Assembly: GCA_003222135.1 (NCBI GenBank)
Contig: QHUM01000041.1
Span: 1 to 51,426 of the forward strand
DNA: 51,426 nt
Reading direction: 5' to 3'
From: Gemmatimonadota bacterium
GTDB taxonomy: Bacteria; Gemmatimonadota; Gemmatimonadetes; Gemmatimonadales; GWC2-71-9
Shown here: piece by piece, positions 1 to 7,889 of the stretch
How the letters are laid out: every line of letters starts with the position of its first letter
Numbering within the stretch: the first letter of the stretch is position 1
Position numbers and translations under genes: made by a program
Notes under the pieces: generated by a model
What the model was told of the DNA's origin: nothing
The model's database searches: none
The model's input: the letters and a program-made list of their open reading frames with translations, nothing else

Positions 1-768
1 CATGGCCGGATCGGCGTGGTCCCGAACAGCAAGCCCGACTCGCAGAGCGACAAGATTGGCGCGAAGCTGGAGGCCGTGAGCCCGGGCGGGCCGGCCGCGA
101 AGGCGGGCCTCAAGGTGGGGGACATCATCACCAAGTTCAACGGCACCTCGCTCGCCGGCGCCCAGGCGGAAGACGAGGACGAGTCCGGTCCCGGCGCCAA
201 GCTCGTCGAGCTGGCGCGCAAGCTCGAGCCGGGCGACACGGTGCAGGTCGAGTATCGGCGCGGCGGCGACACGAAAAAGGTGGCGCTCGTGGCCGAAGAC
301 TTGGGTGGCTCGTTCCGGATGGAAATGCCCGACGTCCCGATGCCTACCTTCCATATTGCGCCCGGGATGCCCGGGATGCAGGGCTTCGAATTCTCGTTCG
401 GATCGCCTTGGGGCGACCTCGAGCTGGTGAACCTGAATCCGGACCTGGGCGAGTACTTCGGCACGAAGGAAGGCGTCCTAGTCGTCAAGGCGCCGGGCGA
501 CTCGAGCCTACCGGTGCACAGCGGTGACGTGATTCTCTCCATCGCCGGTCGCAAACCCACGTCGCCTTCGCACGCCATGCGGATCCTGCATTCGTACGAA
601 GCCGGGGAGACCGTATCGCTGGACATCGTGCGGAAGCAGAAGCGGATGACCGTGACCTGGAAGGTCCCGGAGCGCGGGGAGCGGACCTTGATGCGGCACC
701 GCGACCGGGAGGATCAGAGCAGGCTCCGCTTGGTGAGGCCTCGCGTGATCCGGCTGCGCCAGGTCTGA
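1..768 (+). CDS. PDZ-domain protein, 5' end outside the window
   Basis: The reading frame is open from base 1, so the gene begins upstream; the GTG at 16 is only an internal codon. About 255 residues are visible. Two PDZ-like modules can be seen: the first around residues 10-95 (GGPAAKAGLKVGDIITKFNG, the usual carboxylate-binding and GDII pattern), the second around 145-220 (SGDVILSIAGR). A Met/Pro/Gly-rich stretch links them and the C-terminus is Arg-rich. Tandem PDZ domains occur in DegP/HtrA proteases and in non-catalytic scaffold proteins; any protease domain would lie outside the window, so catalytic activity cannot be judged. The gene converges on the M14 peptidase with a 2-base gap. 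Confidence 0.8.
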   Translation, partial: HGRIGVVPNSKPDSQSDKIGAKLEAVSPGGPAAKAGLKVGDIITKFNGTSLAGAQAEDEDESGPGAKLVELARKLEPGDTVQVEYRRGGDTKKVALVAEDLGGSFRMEMPDVPMPTFHIAPGMPGMQGFEFSFGSPWGDLELVNLNPDLGEYFGTKEGVLVVKAPGDSSLPVHSGDVILSIAGRKPTSPSHAMRILHSYEAGETVSLDIVRKQKRMTVTWKVPERGERTLMRHRDREDQSRLRLVRPRVIRLRQV

Positions 769-770
769 GG

Positions 771-3488
771 CTACCGGCCCGGGCCCGCCAGGATCGCGTT
801 GGTGACGAGCCGGGCGGGCCCGCGCCAGAAGCCCCGGAACAGCGGATCGGTGAGGAACAGCACGACCCGTCCCTCGCCCCGGTTTTCCACCACCGCCCAC
901 GCCGTTCCCTTCAGCAGTCGTTCCGTGTTCCCCGGCCACGTGAACCCGGAGAGGGCGAGCGAGTCTCCCACGAACGCCACCGGGTTCGCCCCGTTCTTGG
1001 AAAGCTTCCAGAAGGTCGACCCCTCGACGTAGACCGGCAGCCGGTCGCTCTCGTACCCGAGGGTGAGCCAGTGCGTCCGGTCGAGTGTCGCCCGGAAGAT
1101 GGAGCCCGGCAGCCACTCGGGCTTGTCCTTGGACGGTGACGCCGGGGAGAGCACCGGAGGCTCTTTCCCCGGCGCCGTGGTGTCGGGCTTCGCGGTCGAA
1201 TCGGCGCCGAGTGCGGCGATCGACGTCAGCCCCACATCCTTGTCGGCGAGCAGCATCCCGGCGCCTTCGAACCCGATCACCGCGCCACCGTCCGAAATCC
1301 AGCTCTTGAGCCGCGTCACTCCGTCGTCGCCGAGCTGCCGCTTCATGCGGCTCGCGCTGCCGTCCGGGATGATCAGCACGTTGTAGTCGGACAGGTCCGC
1401 GACGCTGCCGAGGTTCGCGAGCGGGATCGGCGTGAACCCCACGCTCAGGTCATTCGCCAGAAACTGCCATACCGTGCCGTAGCTCTCCTGGTCGACGCCG
1501 TCGCCTGCCGCGACGACGATCCGGGGCGCGTGCAGGCTCACCACGTCGTCCGAGCCCACACCCGCGGCGATCGTATCGGGGTACGCGCTTCGCACGACCG
1601 ATACTGGGACGCCGGCGCGGCGGCCGAGCTCGGCGATGCGATCGTGCAGCGTCGCCGGGTTGCGTTGGGTCCGGACGACGAACGTGCCACGCGGATACCC
1701 GGCTCCGTCGGCTCGCAGCGGTTGCGTGGCAATCGCGACCTTGAACCCTTCGGCGAGCAGGGCGAACGCGAGGCGGGCGCCCGCCTGGCTGCCATTGCTG
1801 AAGAGGTATGCAGAGCCCGCGCGCGGCGGCGTCGGGGCGGGGGTGGGGGCGGGGGCGGGGGTCGCGACGGACGCGGCCAGCACGGTGTCCGTCACCGCGT
1901 CGCCGGCGAGCGGCAGGGCGTCCTCGGTCCAGGAGGCCTCGAGGTTGAACGTGAAGGGGAGCGACCAGGCGGTGATGTCGTAGAAATCGTAGTCCTCGTG
2001 GTCGGCGCTCTCGCCGCGGCGGCGGTTTCGCTGGAACCTCTGGATCTCCTGCTCGACGAACCCGCGGTCGAACGTCGCGCTCGGCTCGAGCAGGGCTTTG
2101 GCGAGCCGCCGCTGAGGCTGCCCCAGGTCGACCACGTAACTCCCTGCCGCAAACGTCTGGCGCGCCGCCGCACCGCCCCAGTAGGCATGGGCGGCGCTGG
2201 ACGTGGCCGGTTGCCTGAGCCGGGTCACTTCGATGCCGTTGCGCACCAGCAGGCCGGCGACGTGGGCCAGTAGCCGGGCATCGCCACCAGGCGCCAGCAC
2301 CACCCGCTTCATGCGATCGGTGCGCGCCTCGTCCATCGCGGAGCGACGGAAGTCGTAGTAGTCGAGCAGGCGGGCACGCCGGTTGCCGGCGGCCGTCTCG
2401 AGCGTGGCGAGCGAGGCCGTGTAGTGGTGGGCGATCCCGTCACGCAGCGTGCTGATGGTGCCGTCCTCGCGGCGGCGGTTCACGGGATAGCCCCCATCCG
2501 TCTCGTACGTCATTCCCGTGGCGCCCTGGAAGGTGGCCCAGGTGTCCCAGTAGCCGACGTAGAAGAAGTCGAAGACGCCCCGCACGTAGTACTGCCATCC
2601 CTGGAGGTCGAACGCGGCGGCGTTGCCCCGCCCGAACGTGTCGAACCACTTCGTCGCTTGGGGCGGCAGGTTCTGATTGATCGCTTGGGCCACGGGGGGG
2701 AAAAAGAATGCCCGGGTGGTGGAGTGATGGTCCACGAACACCTGGGGGTGCCAGCGCAGCAGCCCGTCCATCATGGCACGCACCTCGGGCTGGCTCTGGG
2801 CCACGAGGTCGCGGTTCATGTTGAAGCGAAAGTGGTTGAACCGGCCCTGGATCGCCCACGGCTCGTGGTGCTCGAGCGCGGCGGCGTGGTCGGCCCCGAC
2901 CGCGACCGAGTTGTACCACGCGGCGAAGCGCTCGTGGCCGTCCGGGTTGGCGGATGGGTTCAGCACCAGGACGACGTTCTTGAGGATCTCGAGCGTACGT
3001 GGCTCGTCCGAGGCGAGCAGCTGATACGCCACCTGCATCGCCGCTTCGAAGCCGGCGGGCTCGTTTCCGTGGACGGAATAGTTGAACGCCACGACGATCG
3101 GATCCTTGGCGGCGATCTCCGCCGCGCGGGCGGGGGCGGTCTTGCGCGGGTCGGCGAGCTCGGTGATCTCGGCGCGGAGCGGGTCGAGTCGGGCGAGGTT
3201 CGCCGGGTCCGAGATGATCAGCGCGCGGATGGGTCGGTGCTCCGGGGTCTCACCCCAGCGCTCCACGCGGACGCGCTCCGGCGCGGTCGCGACGACCGTG
3301 TCGAGATAGTGCTGCATGACGGCGTACATCGTCTGCTGCGCGCCGGCCGGGTAGCCGGTGATCGCCTCGGGGCGGGGTACGGCCGGCCGGTAGGGGCCCC
3401 GCGCATAGAAGTCGAACGGCTGGCCGGCCTGGGCGCGCGCGCGCGCCGGGCACAACAAGAGCACGAGGAGCGAGAGCGTCGGGCGCAT
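771..3488 (-). CDS. Secreted M14-family zinc carboxypeptidase with C-terminal GATase-like region
   Basis: This 905-residue protein has an N-terminal signal peptide (LSLLVLLLCPARARAQ, probable cleavage after AQA). The peptidase domain carries the M14 zinc ligands H140 and E143 (VHGNEPAG) and a His at 254/255 (VFVDHHST). It also has the NMNRD substrate-binding motif near 223 and a likely catalytic Glu at about 329 (MTYETDGG). After about residue 390 the protein continues with an Ala/Pro/Thr-rich linker (PAPAPTPAPTP) and a region reminiscent of class-I glutamine-amidotransferase-like folds (VLIIPDGSASR). That layout is common in large secreted M14 peptidases of Gemmatimonadota and Bacteroidota. 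It probably degrades peptides in the periplasm or outside the cell. It lies 66 bases downstream of the sensor-kinase gene on the same strand and may share its transcript. Substrate is unknown. Confidence 0.9.
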   Translation of the reverse strand: MRPTLSLLVLLLCPARARAQAGQPFDFYARGPYRPAVPRPEAITGYPAGAQQTMYAVMQHYLDTVVATAPERVRVERWGETPEHRPIRALIISDPANLARLDPLRAEITELADPRKTAPARAAEIAAKDPIVVAFNYSVHGNEPAGFEAAMQVAYQLLASDEPRTLEILKNVVLVLNPSANPDGHERFAAWYNSVAVGADHAAALEHHEPWAIQGRFNHFRFNMNRDLVAQSQPEVRAMMDGLLRWHPQVFVDHHSTTRAFFFPPVAQAINQNLPPQATKWFDTFGRGNAAAFDLQGWQYYVRGVFDFFYVGYWDTWATFQGATGMTYETDGGYPVNRRREDGTISTLRDGIAHHYTASLATLETAAGNRRARLLDYYDFRRSAMDEARTDRMKRVVLAPGGDARLLAHVAGLLVRNGIEVTRLRQPATSSAAHAYWGGAAARQTFAAGSYVVDLGQPQRRLAKALLEPSATFDRGFVEQEIQRFQRNRRRGESADHEDYDFYDITAWSLPFTFNLEASWTEDALPLAGDAVTDTVLAASVATPAPAPTPAPTPPRAGSAYLFSNGSQAGARLAFALLAEGFKVAIATQPLRADGAGYPRGTFVVRTQRNPATLHDRIAELGRRAGVPVSVVRSAYPDTIAAGVGSDDVVSLHAPRIVVAAGDGVDQESYGTVWQFLANDLSVGFTPIPLANLGSVADLSDYNVLIIPDGSASRMKRQLGDDGVTRLKSWISDGGAVIGFEGAGMLLADKDVGLTSIAALGADSTAKPDTTAPGKEPPVLSPASPSKDKPEWLPGSIFRATLDRTHWLTLGYESDRLPVYVEGSTFWKLSKNGANPVAFVGDSLALSGFTWPGNTERLLKGTAWAVVENRGEGRVVLFLTDPLFRGFWRGPARLVTNAILAGPGR

Positions 3489-3554
3489 GGCGTTCGCAGG
3501 GGTTGGTGTGAGGCGGGTGAATCTACCGCGTCCCCGCTCTCGCGGGAGGCCGCG

Positions 3555-5474
3555 TCAGCTGGCGCGTCGTGCCGGGAGGACCTGGTCGAACGAGCTGAAC
3601 TCGAACGGCTTGGGCACGCAGGGACGGCCCGTGGAGGCGAGGAAGGTGCGCACGCTGTCGTCGACGAGCTGGCCGGTCGTGAAGATCACGCGCTCCGCGT
3701 AGGACGGGTCGCGCGCCTTGAGCTCCTGAAACAGTTGCTCCCCCGACACATCGGGCATCCGCATGTCCACGATGACCGCGTCGAAGGCGTCTTCCCGCAT
3801 GCGCGCCAGCGCTTCCTTGCCGCTCGCCGTGGTCTCCACTTCGTGGCCGCGGCTCGCGAGGTAGCGTTGCAACGCGACCCGCACCGAGGCCTCGTCGTCG
3901 ATGACGAGGACGTGCAGGCGGTCGGTGATCGGTGCACTGGACGTCACGGCCGGGTAGTCGCCCGTCGTGCGCGGCGCCACGATCGGCAGCTCGATGACGA
4001 AGCGGGCGCCTTGCGCCGCGTTTTCCGCCCAGATCCGCCCCTCGTGCTCGCGCACGATGCCGAGCGAGATCGAGAGCCCGAGGCCCGTACCCGAGCCGGT
4101 GGGCTTGGTGGTGAAGAAGGGGTTGAAGATGCGCTCGAGCAGGTTCGGTGGGATGCCCGGACCCGTGTCCTCGATCTCGATGCGCAGCACTTCACCGGCA
4201 CGCCGGGTCCGGACCGTGAGGTGCTGTTTGTCCCGCTCCGAGCGCTCCATCGCCTGCTCGGCGTTGGTGATGAGGTTCAGGAAGACCTGCTGCAGCTGGT
4301 GCGCATCCGCCATCGTCTCGGGCACCTGCTCGTCATAGTCGCGCTGCACGTCGATGCCGCGCACCCGCAGCTCGTAGCCCCGCAGTTCGAGCGTGTCGTC
4401 CAGCACCTGGTTGACCTGCGTCGTCGTGCGCTCCGGCTTGTGCTGGCGCGCGAACGTCAGGAGGTTCTGCACGATGCGCGACGCGCGCCGCGCCTCGGCG
4501 TAGATCATCTCCGCCGCCGTCCGCTGATCCGGCGGGAACCGCTTCTCGGAGAGCAGCAGCTGGGCGAAGGCCGAAATGCCCGCGAGCGGGTTGTTGAGCT
4601 CGTGCGCCACGCCGGACACCAGCTGCCCGATCGCCGACATCTTCTCCGACTGGATCAGCTGCTCCTGCAGCATCTTCTGGTCGGTGACGTCGCGGATGAC
4701 GCACAGCACCTCCTCATCGCGCTGCGGCGTCGAGTAGGTGACCTGGATCGTCCGGACATCGCCGTCCTTGCGGTAAAAGCTCGTCTCGAACAGCCCGGTC
4801 TCGCCGGTGAGCGCCTTCTGGAAGTGGGCCAGCGCCTTGGGGAGCTCGTCGTCCGGGAGCATCGGGGCGAACCACTGGCCCACTAGCTCTTCGCGGCGGT
4901 AGCCCGAGATGATCTCGGCGGCATGGTTGAACGTGGTGAAGCGGCCGTTGGCGTCGAAGGTCGCGATCGCGTCCGACGCCGACTCGAACAGGTTGCGGTA
5001 GCGGGCCTCCGAGCGGGCGAGGGTCTCCTGCGCCCGCTTCTGCTCGGTGATGTCGCGCAGCGTTGCGACCGCGCCGAGCCGCTCCCCGTCGAGGACCAGC
5101 AGCGTGGTGGACACGGCGACGATGCGCTCCTCGCCGTTGGCCCGCACGACCTTGGTCTCGTAGTGCTGCTCCTCGCCTTCGAACGCGCGGCGCTCACGCG
5201 CGGCCACGTGCTCACGCTCGGCCGACGCGACGACGTCGTCGATGGGCGTCCCGGGGAGGTCGTCGAGCGGGCGCCCAAACAGCTCGGCCGCCGCGCGGTT
5301 GGCGATGAGCACGCGGCGATCGATGCCCGTGACGACCACCGCGTCGGCGAGGGCGGCCACGATCTCGGCGGCCACCCGCGCTGGGTCGAACGCCGGGCGC
5401 TTCGGGGCTGCCTTGGGCGCTGGCGCCGAGGGGCCGAGCCCTCGGGTCGGCGAAGCGCGCCGGCTCTTACTCAT
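3555..5474 (-). CDS. Hybrid sensor histidine kinase: PAS-PAS-HisKA-HATPase-REC
   Basis: The product is a 639-residue soluble hybrid kinase without a transmembrane segment. Two PAS domains span roughly residues 30-145 and 155-270, each ending in the DIT/DVT-x-QK motif. HisKA follows with phospho-acceptor H291 (GVAHELNNPL), then HATPase_c (N-box around 400-408, DTGPGIPP, GTGLGLS). A C-terminal receiver has its phospho-acceptor Asp at about 570 (VIVDMRMPD). The start ATG at 5474 overlaps the upstream stop as ATGA, which implies translational coupling to the heme-oxygenase-fold gene. The long in-frame extension upstream of this ATG lies inside that gene and was not used. A cytosolic PAS kinase next to a redox-type enzyme may sense a small ligand or redox state; that link is inference. 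Confidence 0.93.
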   Translation of the reverse strand: MSKSRRASPTRGLGPSAPAPKAAPKRPAFDPARVAAEIVAALADAVVVTGIDRRVLIANRAAAELFGRPLDDLPGTPIDDVVASAEREHVAARERRAFEGEEQHYETKVVRANGEERIVAVSTTLLVLDGERLGAVATLRDITEQKRAQETLARSEARYRNLFESASDAIATFDANGRFTTFNHAAEIISGYRREELVGQWFAPMLPDDELPKALAHFQKALTGETGLFETSFYRKDGDVRTIQVTYSTPQRDEEVLCVIRDVTDQKMLQEQLIQSEKMSAIGQLVSGVAHELNNPLAGISAFAQLLLSEKRFPPDQRTAAEMIYAEARRASRIVQNLLTFARQHKPERTTTQVNQVLDDTLELRGYELRVRGIDVQRDYDEQVPETMADAHQLQQVFLNLITNAEQAMERSERDKQHLTVRTRRAGEVLRIEIEDTGPGIPPNLLERIFNPFFTTKPTGSGTGLGLSISLGIVREHEGRIWAENAAQGARFVIELPIVAPRTTGDYPAVTSSAPITDRLHVLVIDDEASVRVALQRYLASRGHEVETTASGKEALARMREDAFDAVIVDMRMPDVSGEQLFQELKARDPSYAERVIFTTGQLVDDSVRTFLASTGRPCVPKPFEFSSFDQVLPARRAS

Positions 5475-6145
5475 GAGTCGTAAGATGCCACCATGGATTC
5501 CTTCATCAAGCCGAGGCTCTTCAGCGCCGCGTCCGTCACGGCCTGCGGCGTCTCGCCGCGCTTGACGCAGTTCTTGACGATCTCGAGCGCCTGGATCGGG
5601 TGCTCGTCGTCGTACTTGGCGTGCTCTTCGAGCCACCAGCGCCCGCGCGGGCCGATCTTCGCGTTCTTCGCCAGGCCGCGCAGCGCCTTCTCGGAGATCT
5701 TCTGCGCCACGCCCTCTACCGCATAGTTCGTCGCGGACACGGCGGAGCCGAACTGGGCACTGCGGCACATCTCCGTGAGATACGCGTGGAACTCCTTCAC
5801 CTCCGGGATCATTGGCTCCGGTACCTGGAAGCGCTCGCGCGGGACGTTAAAGCCGTCCCCCATGGCGCGCCACATGGCGTCGTGCCGCTTTTCGACACGG
5901 ATGTTGTCGCGGAAGAAGGCCTTGCCGTCCTCAGGGGAGCGGTCGAGCAGCAGCTGGAGCCACTGCGGGAAGTCCCGGATGATCGGGTAGAACGCCACCA
6001 GAAAGTTCTGAATCCTGCCGTCGATCAGCTGGTTCTCCGAGGCGTGCACGATCACTTTCGTGTCGAGGATCGCCTCGCGGCTCGGGTCGAGAGTGGCATC
6101 CAGGTCGGCCACCCAGCTTGGGTGGGGGGTCACCTGCACAGACAT
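5471..6145 (-). CDS. TenA/CADD-like heme-oxygenase-fold (putative diiron) enzyme
   Basis: This 224-residue all-helical protein resembles the TenA/PqqC/CADD superfamily, often annotated as iron-containing redox enzyme. The C-terminal ligand set H175-x3-D179-x2-H182, with E144 (YAVEG) and H88, matches in spacing the dimetal ligands I recall for chlamydial CADD. The residue seven before H88, where CADD has the remaining Glu, is Asn81, although E85 is close by, so the metal site may differ. A strong ribosome binding site (GGAAGGAG) precedes the ATG at 6145. It is first in the operon and overlaps the hybrid kinase by 4 bases. TenA thiaminase is unlikely because the usual active-site cysteine context is not evident. 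Function is uncertain: p-aminobenzoate synthesis, an oxygenase or a sensor are all possible. Confidence 0.75.
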   Translation of the reverse strand: MSVQVTPHPSWVADLDATLDPSREAILDTKVIVHASENQLIDGRIQNFLVAFYPIIRDFPQWLQLLLDRSPEDGKAFFRDNIRVEKRHDAMWRAMGDGFNVPRERFQVPEPMIPEVKEFHAYLTEMCRSAQFGSAVSATNYAVEGVAQKISEKALRGLAKNAKIGPRGRWWLEEHAKYDDEHPIQALEIVKNCVKRGETPQAVTDAALKSLGLMKESMVASYDS

Positions 6146-6293
6146 TGGATCTCCTTCCAGGGCGCGACGAGGAACAAGTAGCCGGGGGGCGCGGGCGCTA
6201 AATGTACGGTCCCGCCCCCACTAGACAAATTTATCGGACCTAGGAAGGTGCCCTAAACAGGCCAAAAACGCTGTGAGGGCCATTACTCCTGAA

Positions 6294-6323
6294 TTGACAA
6301 GATATATCGTCCAATAATATCTT
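6294..6323 (+). promoter_or_regulatory. PadR promoter with a 7-bp-arm palindromic operator
   Basis: TTGACA at 6294-6299 is a consensus -35 box, and TAATAT (6315-6320) or TATCTT (6318-6323) are -10 candidates at 15- or 18-base spacing. The same bases form a perfect inverted repeat, AAGATAT (6299-6305) and ATATCTT (6317-6323). The site is an AT-rich island in GC-rich DNA, 30 bases before the PadR start codon, so autoregulation by the PadR protein is the simplest reading. Confidence 0.6.
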
Positions 6324-6353
6324 ACCGTTACATCGTCACCAGGGAGAAAAGCC

Positions 6354-6896
6354 ATGCCTCGCCATTTCGGATGGGAATCGTTCGCCTTCGGGTTCGGGCC
6401 CCGCGGCGCGTTTTGGGCCGGTCCGCGCCGCCGGCGCCGCCAGTGGTTCGAGTCCGGTGACATGAAGTACGTGATCCTCAAGCTGCTCAAGGACAAGCCG
6501 CGCCACGGCTACGAGGTGATGAAGGAGCTGGAAGACCAACTGCGCGGCTGCTACTCGCCCTCGGCCGGCACCGTGTACCCGACGCTGCAGCTGCTCGAGG
6601 ACGAAGGGCTCGTCATCTCCCGCGAGGTGGAGGGCAAGAAGGTCTACGAGGTCACTGACGCGGGCCGCGCGTTCCTGGACGAGCACAAGGACGTGGTGGA
6701 CGACATCTTCGAGCGGGTCCACGACACAGTGGAGCGTGCGCTCGGCGGAGCGATGGCCGACATGAACCGCGCCGTGGGCCGCCTCGTCAAGGCGGTGTAC
6801 CGTGCCGGCTGGCGGTCGCGCGACGAAGCCACCCGCAAGCAGATCGCCGAACGGCTCGACAAGGTGCGAGAGGAGATCGAGGCGCTGGTGCCGTAA
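6354..6896 (+). CDS. PadR-family transcriptional regulator
   Basis: The 180-residue protein carries the PadR winged-helix domain at about residues 36-110 (ILKLLKDKPRHGYEVMKEL, then TVYPTLQLLEDEGLV and the wing VEGKKVYEVTDAG). A helical Vir_C-like dimerisation tail follows (110-180). The Phe/Gly/Arg-rich N-terminal extension (residues 1-33) is typical of one PadR subgroup. GGGAGAA upstream of ATG 6354 acts as ribosome binding site. The consensus-like promoter overlaps a palindrome, so it probably represses itself. It stands alone: the divergent neighbour is the CADD-like gene, 208 bases away, and the hydroxylase operon converges on it 6 bases downstream. PadR proteins commonly control transporter or stress genes; its targets here are not evident. 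Confidence 0.93.
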   Translation: MPRHFGWESFAFGFGPRGAFWAGPRRRRRQWFESGDMKYVILKLLKDKPRHGYEVMKELEDQLRGCYSPSAGTVYPTLQLLEDEGLVISREVEGKKVYEVTDAGRAFLDEHKDVVDDIFERVHDTVERALGGAMADMNRAVGRLVKAVYRAGWRSRDEATRKQIAERLDKVREEIEALVP

Positions 6897-6902
6897 GGCG
6901 CG

Positions 6903-7889
6903 TCAGCGCCGCCGCGCTCGCAGCTCTTCGAGTGCCGCCTTTACGTACACCCGCGTCATCTGCTTTCGCCATGACAGGTCGAAGTCGGTGTTGTCGAGCG
7001 GCTTCGCGGGGCGGTACGCCGCCTCCGTGGCCGCTCCGATCGCTTCGTCCGACAGGTCCGTCCCCGTGAGGGCCGCGCCGGCTTCGACCACCTCCTGGGG
7101 TCGGCTGGCGACGCCGCCCAGCACGACGCGCGCGGCCGCGACCCGGCGTCCGTCCCACTTGAGCCACGCGGCGACGCCCAGCACGGGGAAGTCGAACGAT
7201 CCGCGGCGGCGCAGCTTGTGGTACACGGCGTCCCACCCATCCGCCGGCGGCAGGCGCACCTCGGCGAGGATCTCGTCGGGCTGCTTGGTGAGATAATTGA
7301 TGCCGTCGTTGGCGTACAACCGAGCGGCGGGCACGATGCGCTCGCCGTTCGGTCCCACTAAGCGGAACTCCGCCCCCAGGGCGACCATGACCGGGGCCAC
7401 GTCCGACGAGCTGACCGCCCAGCAGCGCGGGCTGGAGGGCGCCACCCAGCAGATATGGCCGTCCTTCTTCATGCAGAAATCGATCGCCTTGCGCCACTCG
7501 TAGGTCTGATCATAGTAATTGCAGCGCGTATCGAGGCAGAGATTGCCGCCGAGGGTGCCCATGTTGCGTAGCAGCGGCGTGGAAACGAGCTCGGCTGCAT
7601 GCGCGACAGTGTCGTAGTGCTGTCGGATGGCGGGATGCGCACACAGATCCGTGAGCGTCACACACGGCCCGACCGCGCATCCCCCATCGCGAATCCCGCA
7701 TCCCGCCAGCTCGGGAATCGTCATGAGCGAGATGACAGTGCGCGGCTCCTGCTGCCGCCGCTTCATGTTCGGGTAGAGGTCGGTCCCGCCGGCGACGTAC
7801 GTCCCCTCCGGACCGGCGTCGGCTTTCATTCGCAAGGCTAGAGCCAGCGTGTTCGGCTGCAGGTAGGTGAAGGAGGGGAGCCGCAGCAC
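6903..7889 (-). CDS. FAD subunit of a molybdenum hydroxylase, 4-hydroxybenzoyl-CoA reductase beta-like
   Basis: This 328-residue protein belongs to the CoxM/FAD-binding family: VAGGTDLYP (about 32-40) and TLGGNL (about 112-117) are the two FAD pyrophosphate-binding motifs. Between them and the C-terminal domain lies an extra Cys-rich insert with C123, C139, C147 and C156. The spacing (16, 8, 9) is the same as I recall for the [4Fe-4S] cluster ligands of Thauera 4-hydroxybenzoyl-CoA reductase beta. Ordinary xanthine or CO dehydrogenase FAD subunits lack this cluster. It is last in the gamma-alpha-beta operon, and its GTG start at 7889 shares one base with the preceding stop (TAGTG). It should pass electrons between a donor and the [2Fe-2S] subunit. 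The actual substrate is unproven. Confidence 0.88.
   Translation of the reverse strand: MLRLPSFTYLQPNTLALALRMKADAGPEGTYVAGGTDLYPNMKRRQQEPRTVISLMTIPELAGCGIRDGGCAVGPCVTLTDLCAHPAIRQHYDTVAHAAELVSTPLLRNMGTLGGNLCLDTRCNYYDQTYEWRKAIDFCMKKDGHICWVAPSSPRCWAVSSSDVAPVMVALGAEFRLVGPNGERIVPAARLYANDGINYLTKQPDEILAEVRLPPADGWDAVYHKLRRRGSFDFPVLGVAAWLKWDGRRVAAARVVLGGVASRPQEVVEAGAALTGTDLSDEAIGAATEAAYRPAKPLDNTDFDLSWRKQMTRVYVKAALEELRARRR

Noticed and set aside
1830..1870. GGGGGC-type repeat in the M14 gene
   Set aside because: It simply encodes a Pro/Ala/Thr linker, a common low-complexity spacer, and does not have the octamer layout.
3533..3546. CCCGC/GCGGG hairpin between the kinase and M14 genes
   Set aside because: A 5-bp stem without U run is expected often by chance at this GC content.
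2424..4886. 820-codon open frame on the + strand across the M14 and kinase genes
   Set aside because: It is antisense to two clear genes, and its product is Arg/Val/His-rich with no domain. Such frames arise from codon bias in GC-rich DNA.
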